Shown here one piece after another: positions 1 to 5,256 of a stretch of DNA of 5,256 bases (the stretch's first letter is position 1; every line of letters begins with the position of its first letter). The DNA is from Dehalococcoidia bacterium (lineage in GTDB: Bacteria > Chloroflexota > Dehalococcoidia > Dehalococcoidales > BS750m-G39), in NCBI GenBank assembly GCA_030616265.1, contig JAUWXS010000058.1, positions 1 to 5,256 on the forward strand, read 5' to 3'. Position numbers and translations under genes: made by a program. The notes beneath the pieces were generated by a model, which was not told the origin of the DNA, did not search any database, and saw only the letters and a list, made by a program, of their open reading frames with translations.

Positions 1-7
1 CTTAGGG

Positions 8-1393
8 ATGAACGGCGAGAAGCTGCCGCCGCACGATGTTGACGCCGAGGAAGCGGTAATCGGCTCACTGCTGATAGACGGGTCGGCAATATACAAGATT
101 GCCCCCCTGCTGACACCACTTGATAATAAATCACCCTTTTATACCGAGCGAAATGCCTGGATATACGATGCCTGCCTATCGCTCTATGAGCGCGATGAAG
201 CCATAAACCAGATAACGGTGGCTCAAGAGCTTGACCGGCAGGGTAAGCTGGAGGCTTGCGGCGGCGCCGCCTATCTAAGCCGCCTGATATCGATATGCCC
301 CACCTCCCTTGATATCGAAGATTACGCCCAAATTGTCTATCGCCTGTCGATAATGCGCCGACTGATTGATGCCGCCGGGCAGATTAACAACATCGGCTAT
401 CAGGCTGAGCCCGATGTTGATGCCAGCCTTAATCGGGCCGAAGACATCCTGTTTCGGCTGCGCCACGGGCGAAGCCGGCGGGACCTCACCCATATCCGCC
501 AGGTGCTGGACACATACTTTGAGACCACCGCCCTTGAGGCAGAAGGCGCCCCCAAGGAGCCGTTACCCTACGTGCTCTCCGGCTTCGCCGGCCTGGATGA
601 GCTCCTGGGCGGATTTCAGCGCTCGGAACTGATTATTATTGGCGGCAGGCCGAGCATAGGCAAGACCAGCCTTGCCCTCAGCCTGGCCCGAAACGCCGCC
701 GTAGAGCAGGGGGCCTGCGTGGCTCTATTCAGCCTGGAGATGGCGCGGGAGCCGCTGGTCTGGCGTATACTGGCCAGCGAATCTGAGGTGGACTCCAGAC
801 GGATTCGCCTCGGGCTCCATACCGAAGAGCAGGAAAAGAAGATTATGGATGCCATCGGCCAGCTCTCTGAAGCCAAAATCTATATTGATGATACCCCCCA
901 ACTGCGGGTGGTAGAGATGAGGAGCAAAGCCCGCCGCCTGCACTTTGAGCAAGGCATTGACATGATTATCGTTGACTACCTGCAGCTGATGCAGGGAGAT
1001 AGAAGGTTTGATAACCGGGTTCAGGAGGTCAGTGAAATCTCCCGCGCCCTGAAAGGTCTGGCCCGCGAGCTTAATGTGCCCCTGCTGGCGGTATCACAGC
1101 TCAGCCGTGCCCCGGAGGGGCGAGCCTCGCATGAACCCCTGCTTTCTGACCTGCGTGAGAGTGGCAGCATCGAGCAGGATGCTGATGTCGTTGTCTTCGT
1201 TTACCGCGATGAATACTACTATCCTAGCAAAGAGGAATGGGAGAGAGAACACCCCGGTGAAAGCTTCCCGCCGCCGGCTGATATCATAGTCGCCAAGAAC
1301 CGCAATGGCCCTACCGATAGGTTAAAGCTGCTTTTCAAACCCAGGCTGGCTAAGTTTGAAAATATCACCAACGAAGAGCTGAGCTTATTATAA
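8..1393 (+). CDS. dnaB: Replicative DNA helicase DnaB
   Basis: Hexameric RecA-fold helicase that unwinds DNA ahead of the replication fork and recruits primase. The 461-aa length is normal for the family. The N-terminal primase-interacting domain begins with the hallmark LPPHDVDAEEAVIGSLL (residues 6-22) and runs to about 150. The C-terminal ATPase domain has Walker A GGRPSIGKTS (212-221, Lys219), the SLEM motif with the likely catalytic Glu244, Walker B MIIVDYLQLM (319-328, Asp323), QLSR (364-367) followed by the conserved LLSDLRESGSIEQDAD, and KNRNGPT plus a FEN motif near the C-terminus. A short acidic/aromatic stretch (YYYPSKEEWEREHP) lies between the last two; I recall similar ones in Chloroflexota DnaB, but this was not checked. 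No intein interrupts the P-loop. The ATG at 8 gives the usual short leader before LPPHDVDAEEA. However, only 7 bases of upstream sequence are visible, the frame stays open to the edge, and GGG directly abuts the ATG, so a start outside the window is not excluded. It is followed by a DnaD-like gene after 23 bp. Confidence 0.97.
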   Translation: MNGEKLPPHDVDAEEAVIGSLLIDGSAIYKIAPLLTPLDNKSPFYTERNAWIYDACLSLYERDEAINQITVAQELDRQGKLEACGGAAYLSRLISICPTSLDIEDYAQIVYRLSIMRRLIDAAGQINNIGYQAEPDVDASLNRAEDILFRLRHGRSRRDLTHIRQVLDTYFETTALEAEGAPKEPLPYVLSGFAGLDELLGGFQRSELIIIGGRPSIGKTSLALSLARNAAVEQGACVALFSLEMAREPLVWRILASESEVDSRRIRLGLHTEEQEKKIMDAIGQLSEAKIYIDDTPQLRVVEMRSKARRLHFEQGIDMIIVDYLQLMQGDRRFDNRVQEVSEISRALKGLARELNVPLLAVSQLSRAPEGRASHEPLLSDLRESGSIEQDADVVVFVYRDEYYYPSKEEWEREHPGESFPPPADIIVAKNRNGPTDRLKLLFKPRLAKFENITNEELSLL

Positions 1394-1416
1394 AGCTTAT
1401 ATTAGTTGAGTTTACT

Positions 1417-2130
1417 ATGGAGCAATTTAGAGGTTTCCCAGCTAAGTCGCAGTTTACCGCCGTGCCCAATGCCTTCTTCAGCCGGCTGCTGCCACAGATC
1501 AGTGAAATCGCCGAGCTGAAAACAACCCTCCACATCTTTCAGGCACTCTACCAGAAGCGGGGCTATCCCCGCTTTACCACCTACCAAGAGCTTCTGGCCA
1601 ATAAGAGCCTGATGAGCAGCCTTAAAGGGGCGAAAATGCCGCCCGACGAGGTACTGCGCAATGCCCTGGAGATGGCTACCCGGCGGGGGACTATCCTTCA
1701 CCTGGTACTGGATAGGGACGGCGCGCCCGAGGACATCTACCTGCTCAATACCGATTCGGACAGGCAGACTATGGCTAAGATTCAAAATGGCGAGCTTAAA
1801 CTAAGCGGGCTGAAAGCCAAAGAACCCGCCTTAATTGACGCCGAGGAGCCGCCCGACATCTTTACCCTCTACGAACAGAACATCGGCATGCTCACCCCGA
1901 TGATTGCTGAAGAGCTGCGTGATGCCCTCAAGGTCTATCCCGAATCTTGGATTAGAGACGCAATCAAGGAAGCTGTTAACCAAAACATACGTAAAAAGAG
2001 CTATATTCTAGCCATTCTGGAACGCTGGACAACCGAAGGTAGGGACGATGGAACATATCGGGGAGATTCTAAAAAGACAGACCCGGATAAATACATCAAG
2101 GGCAAATATGGACACATGGTCCAGCGCTGA
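1417..2130 (+). CDS. DnaD-domain replication initiation/primosome protein
   Basis: Predicted primosome component of 237 aa. The C-terminal part (about 147-209) matches the DnaD/DnaB_2 (DDBH2) helical domain: it starts IFTLYEQNIGMLTP (148-161), passes through YPESWIRDAIKEAV (174-187) and ends with the diagnostic N190...YILAILERW (196-204). The rest of the tail is basic and probably disordered. Residues 1-125 look like a winged-helix region (LPQISEIAELKTTLHIF, then a helix with LRNALEMATRRGTILHL and IYLLNT), as in the N-terminus of DnaD-type proteins. In Bacillus, DnaD helps recruit helicase loader and helicase at origins and restart sites; a similar role here is inferred from the family and from lying between a helicase gene and a loader gene. 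The ATG at 1417 is the only start codon in the 23-bp gap and no good Shine-Dalgarno precedes it, so translation may depend on ribosomes arriving from dnaB. Its 3' end overlaps the loader gene. Family assignment is strong; the exact role is not shown. Confidence 0.85.
   Translation: MEQFRGFPAKSQFTAVPNAFFSRLLPQISEIAELKTTLHIFQALYQKRGYPRFTTYQELLANKSLMSSLKGAKMPPDEVLRNALEMATRRGTILHLVLDRDGAPEDIYLLNTDSDRQTMAKIQNGELKLSGLKAKEPALIDAEEPPDIFTLYEQNIGMLTPMIAEELRDALKVYPESWIRDAIKEAVNQNIRKKSYILAILERWTTEGRDDGTYRGDSKKTDPDKYIKGKYGHMVQR
2098..2102 (+). promoter_or_regulatory. Ribosome binding site for the helicase loader (start-deciding)
   Basis: AAGGG lies five bases before the ATG at 2108, inside the end of the DnaD-like gene. 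It supports the shorter 263-aa form of the loader. A rival site, GAAGG at 2035-2039, precedes the ATG at 2048 by 8 bases, so this is a preference and not proof. Confidence 0.5.
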
Positions 2131-2899
2131 AGAAGCCGAAGAGGCTTCGCCAGCTTCAGCCTGTCCGCTCTGCAAGGGGGCGGGGGTTATTCACCCTATT
2201 ATGCCATCAGGACAGCCCGACTACAGCCGGGTTATTCCCTGCCGCTGCACCCAAAAAGAGCTGGATAAAGAGCGCCAGAGCCGTTTGCGGAAATACAGCG
2301 GCCTCGAAGCCAGGCTGCTCAAAAACATGACTTTTGACAATTTTGACCGGGAAGGGCTTAATCCACTGCCAGAGCAACGCGAGAATTTGAAAGAGGCATT
2401 TCGCCTTGCCTCCGAATTCGCTAAATCGCCCGATGGCTGGCTGGTTTTTGTGGGCGTTAACGGCTGTGGCAAGACTCACCTGGCGGCGGCTATCGCCAAC
2501 TACCTCCTCAAAGAAGGCAAACCGGTCAAATTTATGGTCGTGCCTGACCTGCTCGACCACCTGCGCTCCACCTTCAGCCCGGAGAGCCCGGTGACCTACG
2601 ACCAGGTCTTTGAAGAGGTAAAGAACGCCCCCCTGCTCATCCTGGACGACCTCGGCAAGCAGTCAACCACTCCCTGGGCCGAAGAGAAGCTTTACCAGAT
2701 TATCAATCACCGCTATAACTACCAGCTGCCAACAGTGTTTACCACTAACTGCTCACTGGATGAAATTAATAGCCCAATAAGTTCCCGCCTATCTGACCCC
2801 AAAATCGGTGTCGTATGGAATATTACCGCCCCCGACTACCGCACTGACGCCACCGCCAGCCGAAAGAAGACCAGCCGCAAGAAAAAGCAGCCCAGCTGA
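2108..2899 (+). CDS. DnaC/DnaI-type AAA+ helicase loader with N-terminal zinc motif
   Basis: AAA+ ATPase of 263 aa, most likely the loader that opens or places the DnaB ring on single-stranded DNA. Residues 19-47 form a probable zinc module, C19-x2-C22-x22-C45-x-C47. The ATPase core has Walker A GVNGCGKTH (116-124, Lys122), Walker B LLILDDLG with Asp180-Asp181, sensor-1 region VFTTN (Asn214) and ISSRLSD with Arg227 as the likely arginine finger/box VII residue. The C-terminus is a short Lys/Arg-rich tail (SRKKTSRKKK). The start at 2108 is preferred: it has AAGGG five bases upstream and overlaps the DnaD-like gene by only 23 bp. An in-frame ATG at 2048, with GAAGG 8 bases upstream, would add 20 residues and an 83-bp overlap. 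IstB of IS21 elements shares this fold, but there is no transposase gene, and the neighbouring dnaB and DnaD-like genes argue for a chromosomal loader. The tight overlap implies co-transcription and probably coupled translation. Confidence 0.88.
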   Translation: MDTWSSAEEAEEASPASACPLCKGAGVIHPIMPSGQPDYSRVIPCRCTQKELDKERQSRLRKYSGLEARLLKNMTFDNFDREGLNPLPEQRENLKEAFRLASEFAKSPDGWLVFVGVNGCGKTHLAAAIANYLLKEGKPVKFMVVPDLLDHLRSTFSPESPVTYDQVFEEVKNAPLLILDDLGKQSTTPWAEEKLYQIINHRYNYQLPTVFTTNCSLDEINSPISSRLSDPKIGVVWNITAPDYRTDATASRKKTSRKKKQPS

Positions 2900-2907
2900 C
2901 CGTTGAT

Positions 2908-2936
2908 TTGCACTGCCCGCAGTTTTTAGCTAAAAT
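2908..2936 (+). promoter_or_regulatory. Candidate sigma70-type promoter for the HNH gene, with a palindrome over the -10
   Basis: In the 67-bp gap before the HNH gene, TTGCAC (2908-2913) is separated by exactly 17 bases from TAAAAT (2931-2936). That is a poor -35 (3 of 6) with a good -10 (5 of 6). A perfect 12-bp palindrome, TTTTAGCTAAAA (2924-2935), overlaps the -10 and could be an operator, or simply AT-rich promoter sequence. The next gene starts 31 bp downstream of the -10. Based on pattern alone. Confidence 0.35.
2911..2927 (+). terminator. Weak candidate terminator after the helicase loader
   Basis: ACTG (2912-2915) can pair with CAGT (2920-2923) around a CCCG tetraloop, followed directly by a T tract (2923-2927). 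The stem is only 4 bp, so termination would be weak at best. The same bases overlap a candidate promoter, and the two readings compete. Confidence 0.2.
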
Positions 2937-2966
2937 GGGTATGTTCTATATAGAAAAGCCTTAGAC

Positions 2967-3473
2967 ATGATAAATTTCCCCGTTTTGGTACTCAATCAGA
3001 GCTACGAGCCACTCAATGTATGTCGGGTGCGGCGAGCAGTGGTGCTAGTACAAGGCGGCAAGGCCGAGATGCTGGAGAACGGCACCGGCTTTATCCACTC
3101 CACCAGCCTCGACTTCCCCGTGCCTTCGGTAATCCGGCTAGCCTATATGATTAAGCGCCCCCGCCCCCAGAGAAAACTAACCCGCCTTGAGATTTTCCAC
3201 CGCGACCACTTTACCTGCCAGTACTGCGGCAAGCAGACCAACCAGCTTACCTTAGACCACGTTATCCCCCGCTATCGGGGTGGGGAACACCTCTGGGAAA
3301 ATGTGGTTAGCGCCTGCATACCCTGCAATCGGCATAAGGCAGGCAGGACGCCTGCCGAAGCGGGAATGAGATTACTCCACCCCCCAGCCCTACCCCGCGG
3401 CGACCGCTTCTTCTACATACCCTACCGCTACCGTCAGACCCAGAGCCAGTGGCAAAAATACCTGCCCCAGTGA
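2967..3473 (+). CDS. HNH endonuclease family protein
   Basis: Predicted metal-dependent nuclease of 168 aa, with no signal peptide or membrane segment. The N-terminal 70 residues (VLVLNQSYEPLNVCRVRRAV, then a beta-rich stretch ending in the VIRLAYMIKRP type of sequence) are a recurring partner of this HNH subfamily. The HNH core spans 84-128: CQYCG (Cys84, Cys87), LTLDHVIPRYRGG (Asp97, His98), WENVVSACIPCN (Asn112, Cys117, Cys120) and His123 in RHKAGRTP. The four cysteines probably hold a structural zinc; His98, Asn112 and His123 form the catalytic HNH set, so the enzyme looks intact. The ATG at 2967 is the only start codon after the in-frame stop at 2931, and the site upstream is only a weak purine run (AGAAAAG). 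It has no methylase, toxin or transposon partner here. Proteins of this family are widespread in Chloroflexota, cyanobacteria and others with unassigned function; a DNA repair or processing role is a guess. It ends 3 bp from the convergent ricT. Confidence 0.9.
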   Translation: MINFPVLVLNQSYEPLNVCRVRRAVVLVQGGKAEMLENGTGFIHSTSLDFPVPSVIRLAYMIKRPRPQRKLTRLEIFHRDHFTCQYCGKQTNQLTLDHVIPRYRGGEHLWENVVSACIPCNRHKAGRTPAEAGMRLLHPPALPRGDRFFYIPYRYRQTQSQWQKYLPQ

Positions 3474-3503
3474 TGGCTAGTCTTTCCGGGGCGGTTGCTT
3501 TTT
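3454..3503. terminator. Candidate bidirectional intrinsic terminator at the convergent HNH/ricT junction
   Basis: CTGCCCC written as C3462-C3468 pairs with GGGGCGG (3488-3494) across a 19-base loop: six Watson-Crick pairs and one G-T on the + strand, where the - strand version has one A-C mismatch. The stem is flanked by AAAAA (3454-3458) and TTTTT (3499-3503), so each strand has a U tract shortly after its hairpin. It covers the last codons of both convergent genes, whose stops are 3 bp apart. The loop is longer than typical and the T tract is offset by four bases on the + side, so efficiency is uncertain. Confidence 0.42.
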
Positions 3504-4295
3504 AACGGTAATATCGCTGAGCGGCAATTCCACCGTTGTCTGGCTCTCCAGCTCAACCAGTACCGTTTCCTTGAGGGGATTACCCCCCACCACGCTAGCC
3601 TCCCCCATGGGCGTAGACACTCTCTGCCCCGGCTTGGGCAACTTCTCCTTCATGGCATGGTACTGCTCGGTCTCATAGGCCAGGCAGCAGAGCAAGCGGC
3701 CGCAAACACCCGATATCTTTTGCGGGTTAAGCGGCAAATTCTGCTCCTTAGCCATCTTGATAGAAACCGGCGAGAACTCGGTTAAGAAACTCATGCAGCA
3801 CAGGGGACGCCCGCACCGCCCGAAGCCGCCCACCAGCTTGGCTTCATCCCTAGGTCCCAGCTGGCGCAGCTCGACCCTTACCTTAAAACGCCTATTTAAC
3901 TCCCTGACCAGCTGCCGGAAATCAACCCTCTCCGTAGCGCTAAAGAAGAAGGTAAGCCGGCTGCCATCAAGATTGTATTCCACACCGAGCAGCTTCATCG
4001 ACAACCCCAGCTTGTCTATCAGCCGACCGCACTCCGCCAGAGCCTCGGCTTCCCTAGCTTCAAACTCCTTAGCCCGCTCAATGTCTTCGGGCTCCGCCTT
4101 GCGCGCTACCGGTTTTAACGGCTCGGTCACCTCACTGGCTAAGACCTGTGTCGGGGCAATGACTACCCGCCCCAACTCCAGACCGCGAGCCGTCTTGACC
4201 ACCACATAGTCATCTACCTCCATCTCAATGCCCGCGGGGTCAAAGTAGTAAACCCTGCCGGCTCTCTTGAAACGTATGCCTACAATCTCAGCCAT
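3477..4295 (-). CDS. ricT: PSP1-domain protein RicT (YaaT family)
   Basis: Cytoplasmic 272-aa protein of the PSP1/YaaT family, close to the family's usual length. It opens with the conserved EIVGIRFKRAGRVYYFDP (3-20) and a beta-rich segment ending in ELGRVV. A charged helix follows (67-95), then the PSP1 core with FFFSATERVDFRQLVREL (116-133). The cysteine cluster is the family signature: GRCGRPLCC (Cys161, 166, 167) and GVCGRLLCCLAYE (Cys198, 203, 204). In Bacillus subtilis, RicT forms a complex with RicA and RicF that carries [4Fe-4S] clusters and influences RNase Y-dependent RNA maturation, sporulation and competence. Whether that holds here is unknown, since no RicA or RicF gene is in view. 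The ATG at 4295 lies 3 bp after the holB stop (TAA-GTT-ATG), so the two are surely co-transcribed and probably translationally coupled. The holB-ricT pairing is also typical of Firmicutes. Confidence 0.93.
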   Translation of the reverse strand: MAEIVGIRFKRAGRVYYFDPAGIEMEVDDYVVVKTARGLELGRVVIAPTQVLASEVTEPLKPVARKAEPEDIERAKEFEAREAEALAECGRLIDKLGLSMKLLGVEYNLDGSRLTFFFSATERVDFRQLVRELNRRFKVRVELRQLGPRDEAKLVGGFGRCGRPLCCMSFLTEFSPVSIKMAKEQNLPLNPQKISGVCGRLLCCLAYETEQYHAMKEKLPKPGQRVSTPMGEASVVGGNPLKETVLVELESQTTVELPLSDITVKKQPPRKD

Positions 4296-4298
4296 AAC

Positions 4299-5256
4299 TT
4301 ATACAGCGCTCCTTCCCGGGATACTGAGCATCAGCACCTCCAGCACCAGCCGCGGATTAGCATTCTGGCTGAGCTGCTCCCCAGCCGCCTGGATACTATT
4401 GATAAAAGCCCTTATCTGGGCCAGACTATAACCCCGACCCATCTCAACCAGCACCGCTTCATGGTCGACGTTGGTGATGGTATCACTGGAGCCGAGCTTA
4501 ACTAGGAGCAGGTCGCGCCACCAGTCCAGCCACAAATCCAGCACCTCCTGGACCGAAGCCCGGTTTTGGCTGAACTGAGCCGCCAGCTTAGCAACGTAAT
4601 CAAAACGCTCCTCGTTATTGCCCCTGATAACTTCAAGCAGCTTTTCTATCAACTGGGCGCGCCGCTGAAGCAGGCTATCATCGTCCGCCGCCAGTAATGC
4701 CCAGCCCAGACAGCCGTGACAGAGCCTGGCCAGAAGCTCAGCCTTGACCGACTCAAGGCTGCGGCGCTCACTGAGGGCAGTCTCTACCTGGGGGGTGGGC
4801 AGGGGGCGTAGCTCCAGCCGCTGGCAGCGAGAGACCACGGTGGCGGGCAGAACCGAGTCGTTGGCGGTGAGCAGGATAAAGAGCACCCCCTCTGTCGGCT
4901 CTTCCAGGGTCTTGAGTAGGCAGTTAGCCGCTTCATTTGACATCAGCTCGGCGCCGTCAATAATAAACACCTTGCACCTGCCCTCAAAGGGCGGCAGGCT
5001 GGATGAATGCTGCATCTCCCTGACCTGGTCAATGCCGATTTCCGTCCGCGGCTTATCATTTGAATTGCCGCTGGAGTTCAAGCCGATAACCTGGACATCG
5101 GCATGCTTGCCCGAAGCCACTTTCTGGCAGGGGTCGCATTCACCGCAGGGGGGCTGCGCCCCCTCACAGTTTAAAGCCTGAGCCAGCTCCAGAGCCAGGG
5201 TCATCTTGCCCACATGAGGAGGCCCGATCAGAAGATAGGCATGAGCGACCGACCCT
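4299..5256 (-). CDS. holB: DNA polymerase III subunit delta-prime (5' end beyond window)
   Basis: Clamp-loader subunit that, with delta and tau/gamma, loads the beta sliding clamp. The visible frame runs from 5255 to the TAA at 4299-4301, giving 318 residues (numbered here from the edge). It starts GSVAHAYLLIGPPHVGKMTL, so roughly 20 N-terminal residues are missing given the family's usual length. The GTG at 5213 is not a credible start because it falls inside the P-loop. Features: P-loop-like GPPHVGKM (11-18), where Met18 replaces the usual Thr/Ser; zinc module C30-x6-C37-x2-C40-x2-C43; VFIIDGAELM (97-106) followed by NEAANCLLKTLEEP; a sensor-1-like ILLTAND; and SRCQRLELRPL (142-152). The C-terminal 150 residues are helical, as expected for the collar. 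Delta-prime is generally not an active ATPase, which fits the degenerate P-loop. The SRC motif in clamp-loader subunits supplies the arginine finger to the neighbouring subunit. It is the first visible gene of the - strand unit, and any promoter is outside the window. Confidence 0.92.
   Translation of the reverse strand, partial: GSVAHAYLLIGPPHVGKMTLALELAQALNCEGAQPPCGECDPCQKVASGKHADVQVIGLNSSGNSNDKPRTEIGIDQVREMQHSSSLPPFEGRCKVFIIDGAELMSNEAANCLLKTLEEPTEGVLFILLTANDSVLPATVVSRCQRLELRPLPTPQVETALSERRSLESVKAELLARLCHGCLGWALLAADDDSLLQRRAQLIEKLLEVIRGNNEERFDYVAKLAAQFSQNRASVQEVLDLWLDWWRDLLLVKLGSSDTITNVDHEAVLVEMGRGYSLAQIRAFINSIQAAGEQLSQNANPRLVLEVLMLSIPGRSAV
4309..4314 (-). promoter_or_regulatory. Shine-Dalgarno for ricT inside the end of holB
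   Basis: On the - strand AAGGAG lies 13 bases before the ricT ATG, within the last codons of holB. The match is strong but the spacing is longer than the usual 5-10 bases. That fits a gene partly served by ribosomes terminating at the holB stop just upstream. Confidence 0.4.

Noticed and set aside
1402..1785. Open frame of 127 codons on the - strand opposite the DnaD-like gene
   Set aside because: No recognisable domain and fully covered by a better-supported gene on the other strand.
2108..2899. Reading the ATPase as IstB of an IS21-type element
   Set aside because: There is no transposase gene, no terminal inverted repeats were seen, and the flanking genes are a helicase and a DnaD-domain protein.
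3342..3356. Hairpin GGCAGG-ACG-CCTGCC as a terminator or regulatory element
   Set aside because: It has no T tract and lies in the conserved KAGRTPAEAG part of the HNH domain, so the coding constraint explains it.
3757..4209. Open frame of 150 codons on the + strand opposite ricT
   Set aside because: It is fully antisense to a strongly conserved gene, its product is Ser/Arg/Pro-rich with no recognisable domain, and it has no credible ribosome site. It is a shadow of ricT codon bias.
4744..5181. Open frame of 145 codons on the + strand opposite holB
   Set aside because: It is antisense to conserved holB motifs including the zinc module, with low-complexity composition and no family resemblance.
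5211..5213. GTG at 5213 as the start of holB
   Set aside because: It lies within the P-loop. The frame continues upstream with AHAYLLIGPPH, which is conserved delta-prime sequence, so the gene is cut by the window edge and not short.
1..5256. CRISPR array, tRNA/rRNA, insertion sequence, attachment site or replication origin
   Set aside because: No spaced direct repeats, no tRNA-like cloverleaf or CCA end, no transposase, and no cluster of DnaA boxes were seen. The replication genes alone do not indicate an origin here.

Overview
The window is a bacterial housekeeping segment of about mid-50s % GC (estimated by eye). It is densely coded and dominated by chromosome-replication genes. Protein character and gene content point to the phylum Chloroflexota, perhaps class Dehalococcoidia. 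The hints are a DnaD-domain protein with a long winged-helix-like N-terminus next to dnaB, an HNH protein of the 'FPVLVLNQSYEPLNVCR' type, and a holB-ricT pair. This taxonomic call is inference from remembered family resemblance, not a search result.

Layout. The left two thirds (1-3473) read on the + strand: replicative helicase dnaB (8-1393), a DnaD-domain protein (1417-2130), a DnaC/DnaI-type AAA+ helicase loader (2108-2899, overlapping the DnaD-like gene by 23 bp) and, after a 67-bp gap, an HNH endonuclease (2967-3473). The right third reads on the - strand: holB, the DNA polymerase III delta-prime subunit (its 5' end lies beyond the right edge), then ricT/PSP1 (4295 down to 3477), with only 3 bp between the two genes. 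The two transcription units converge, with 3 bp between the stop codons of HNH and ricT. A GC-rich hairpin flanked by A5 and T5 tracts spans that junction and could terminate transcription in both directions.

How the genes fit together. Helicase, DnaD-like protein and loader form a plausible helicase-loading module: DnaD-like proteins act in primosome assembly and DnaC/DnaI ATPases deliver the DnaB ring to DNA. The opposing unit adds a clamp-loader subunit (delta-prime) and RicT, a Cys-rich protein that in Firmicutes works in an Fe-S-containing complex affecting RNA maturation and is commonly encoded beside holB. The HNH protein has a complete predicted nuclease motif but no visible restriction, toxin or mobile partner, and its role is unknown.

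I found no tRNA, rRNA, CRISPR array, insertion sequence, attachment site or riboswitch, and no convincing undescribed system. Apart from the 67-bp gap at 2900-2966 and the 23-bp gap at 1394-1416, nearly every base is coding. The points most worth a second look are the compact helicase-DnaD-loader cassette, the junction terminator, the orphan HNH gene and the degenerate P-loop of delta-prime.
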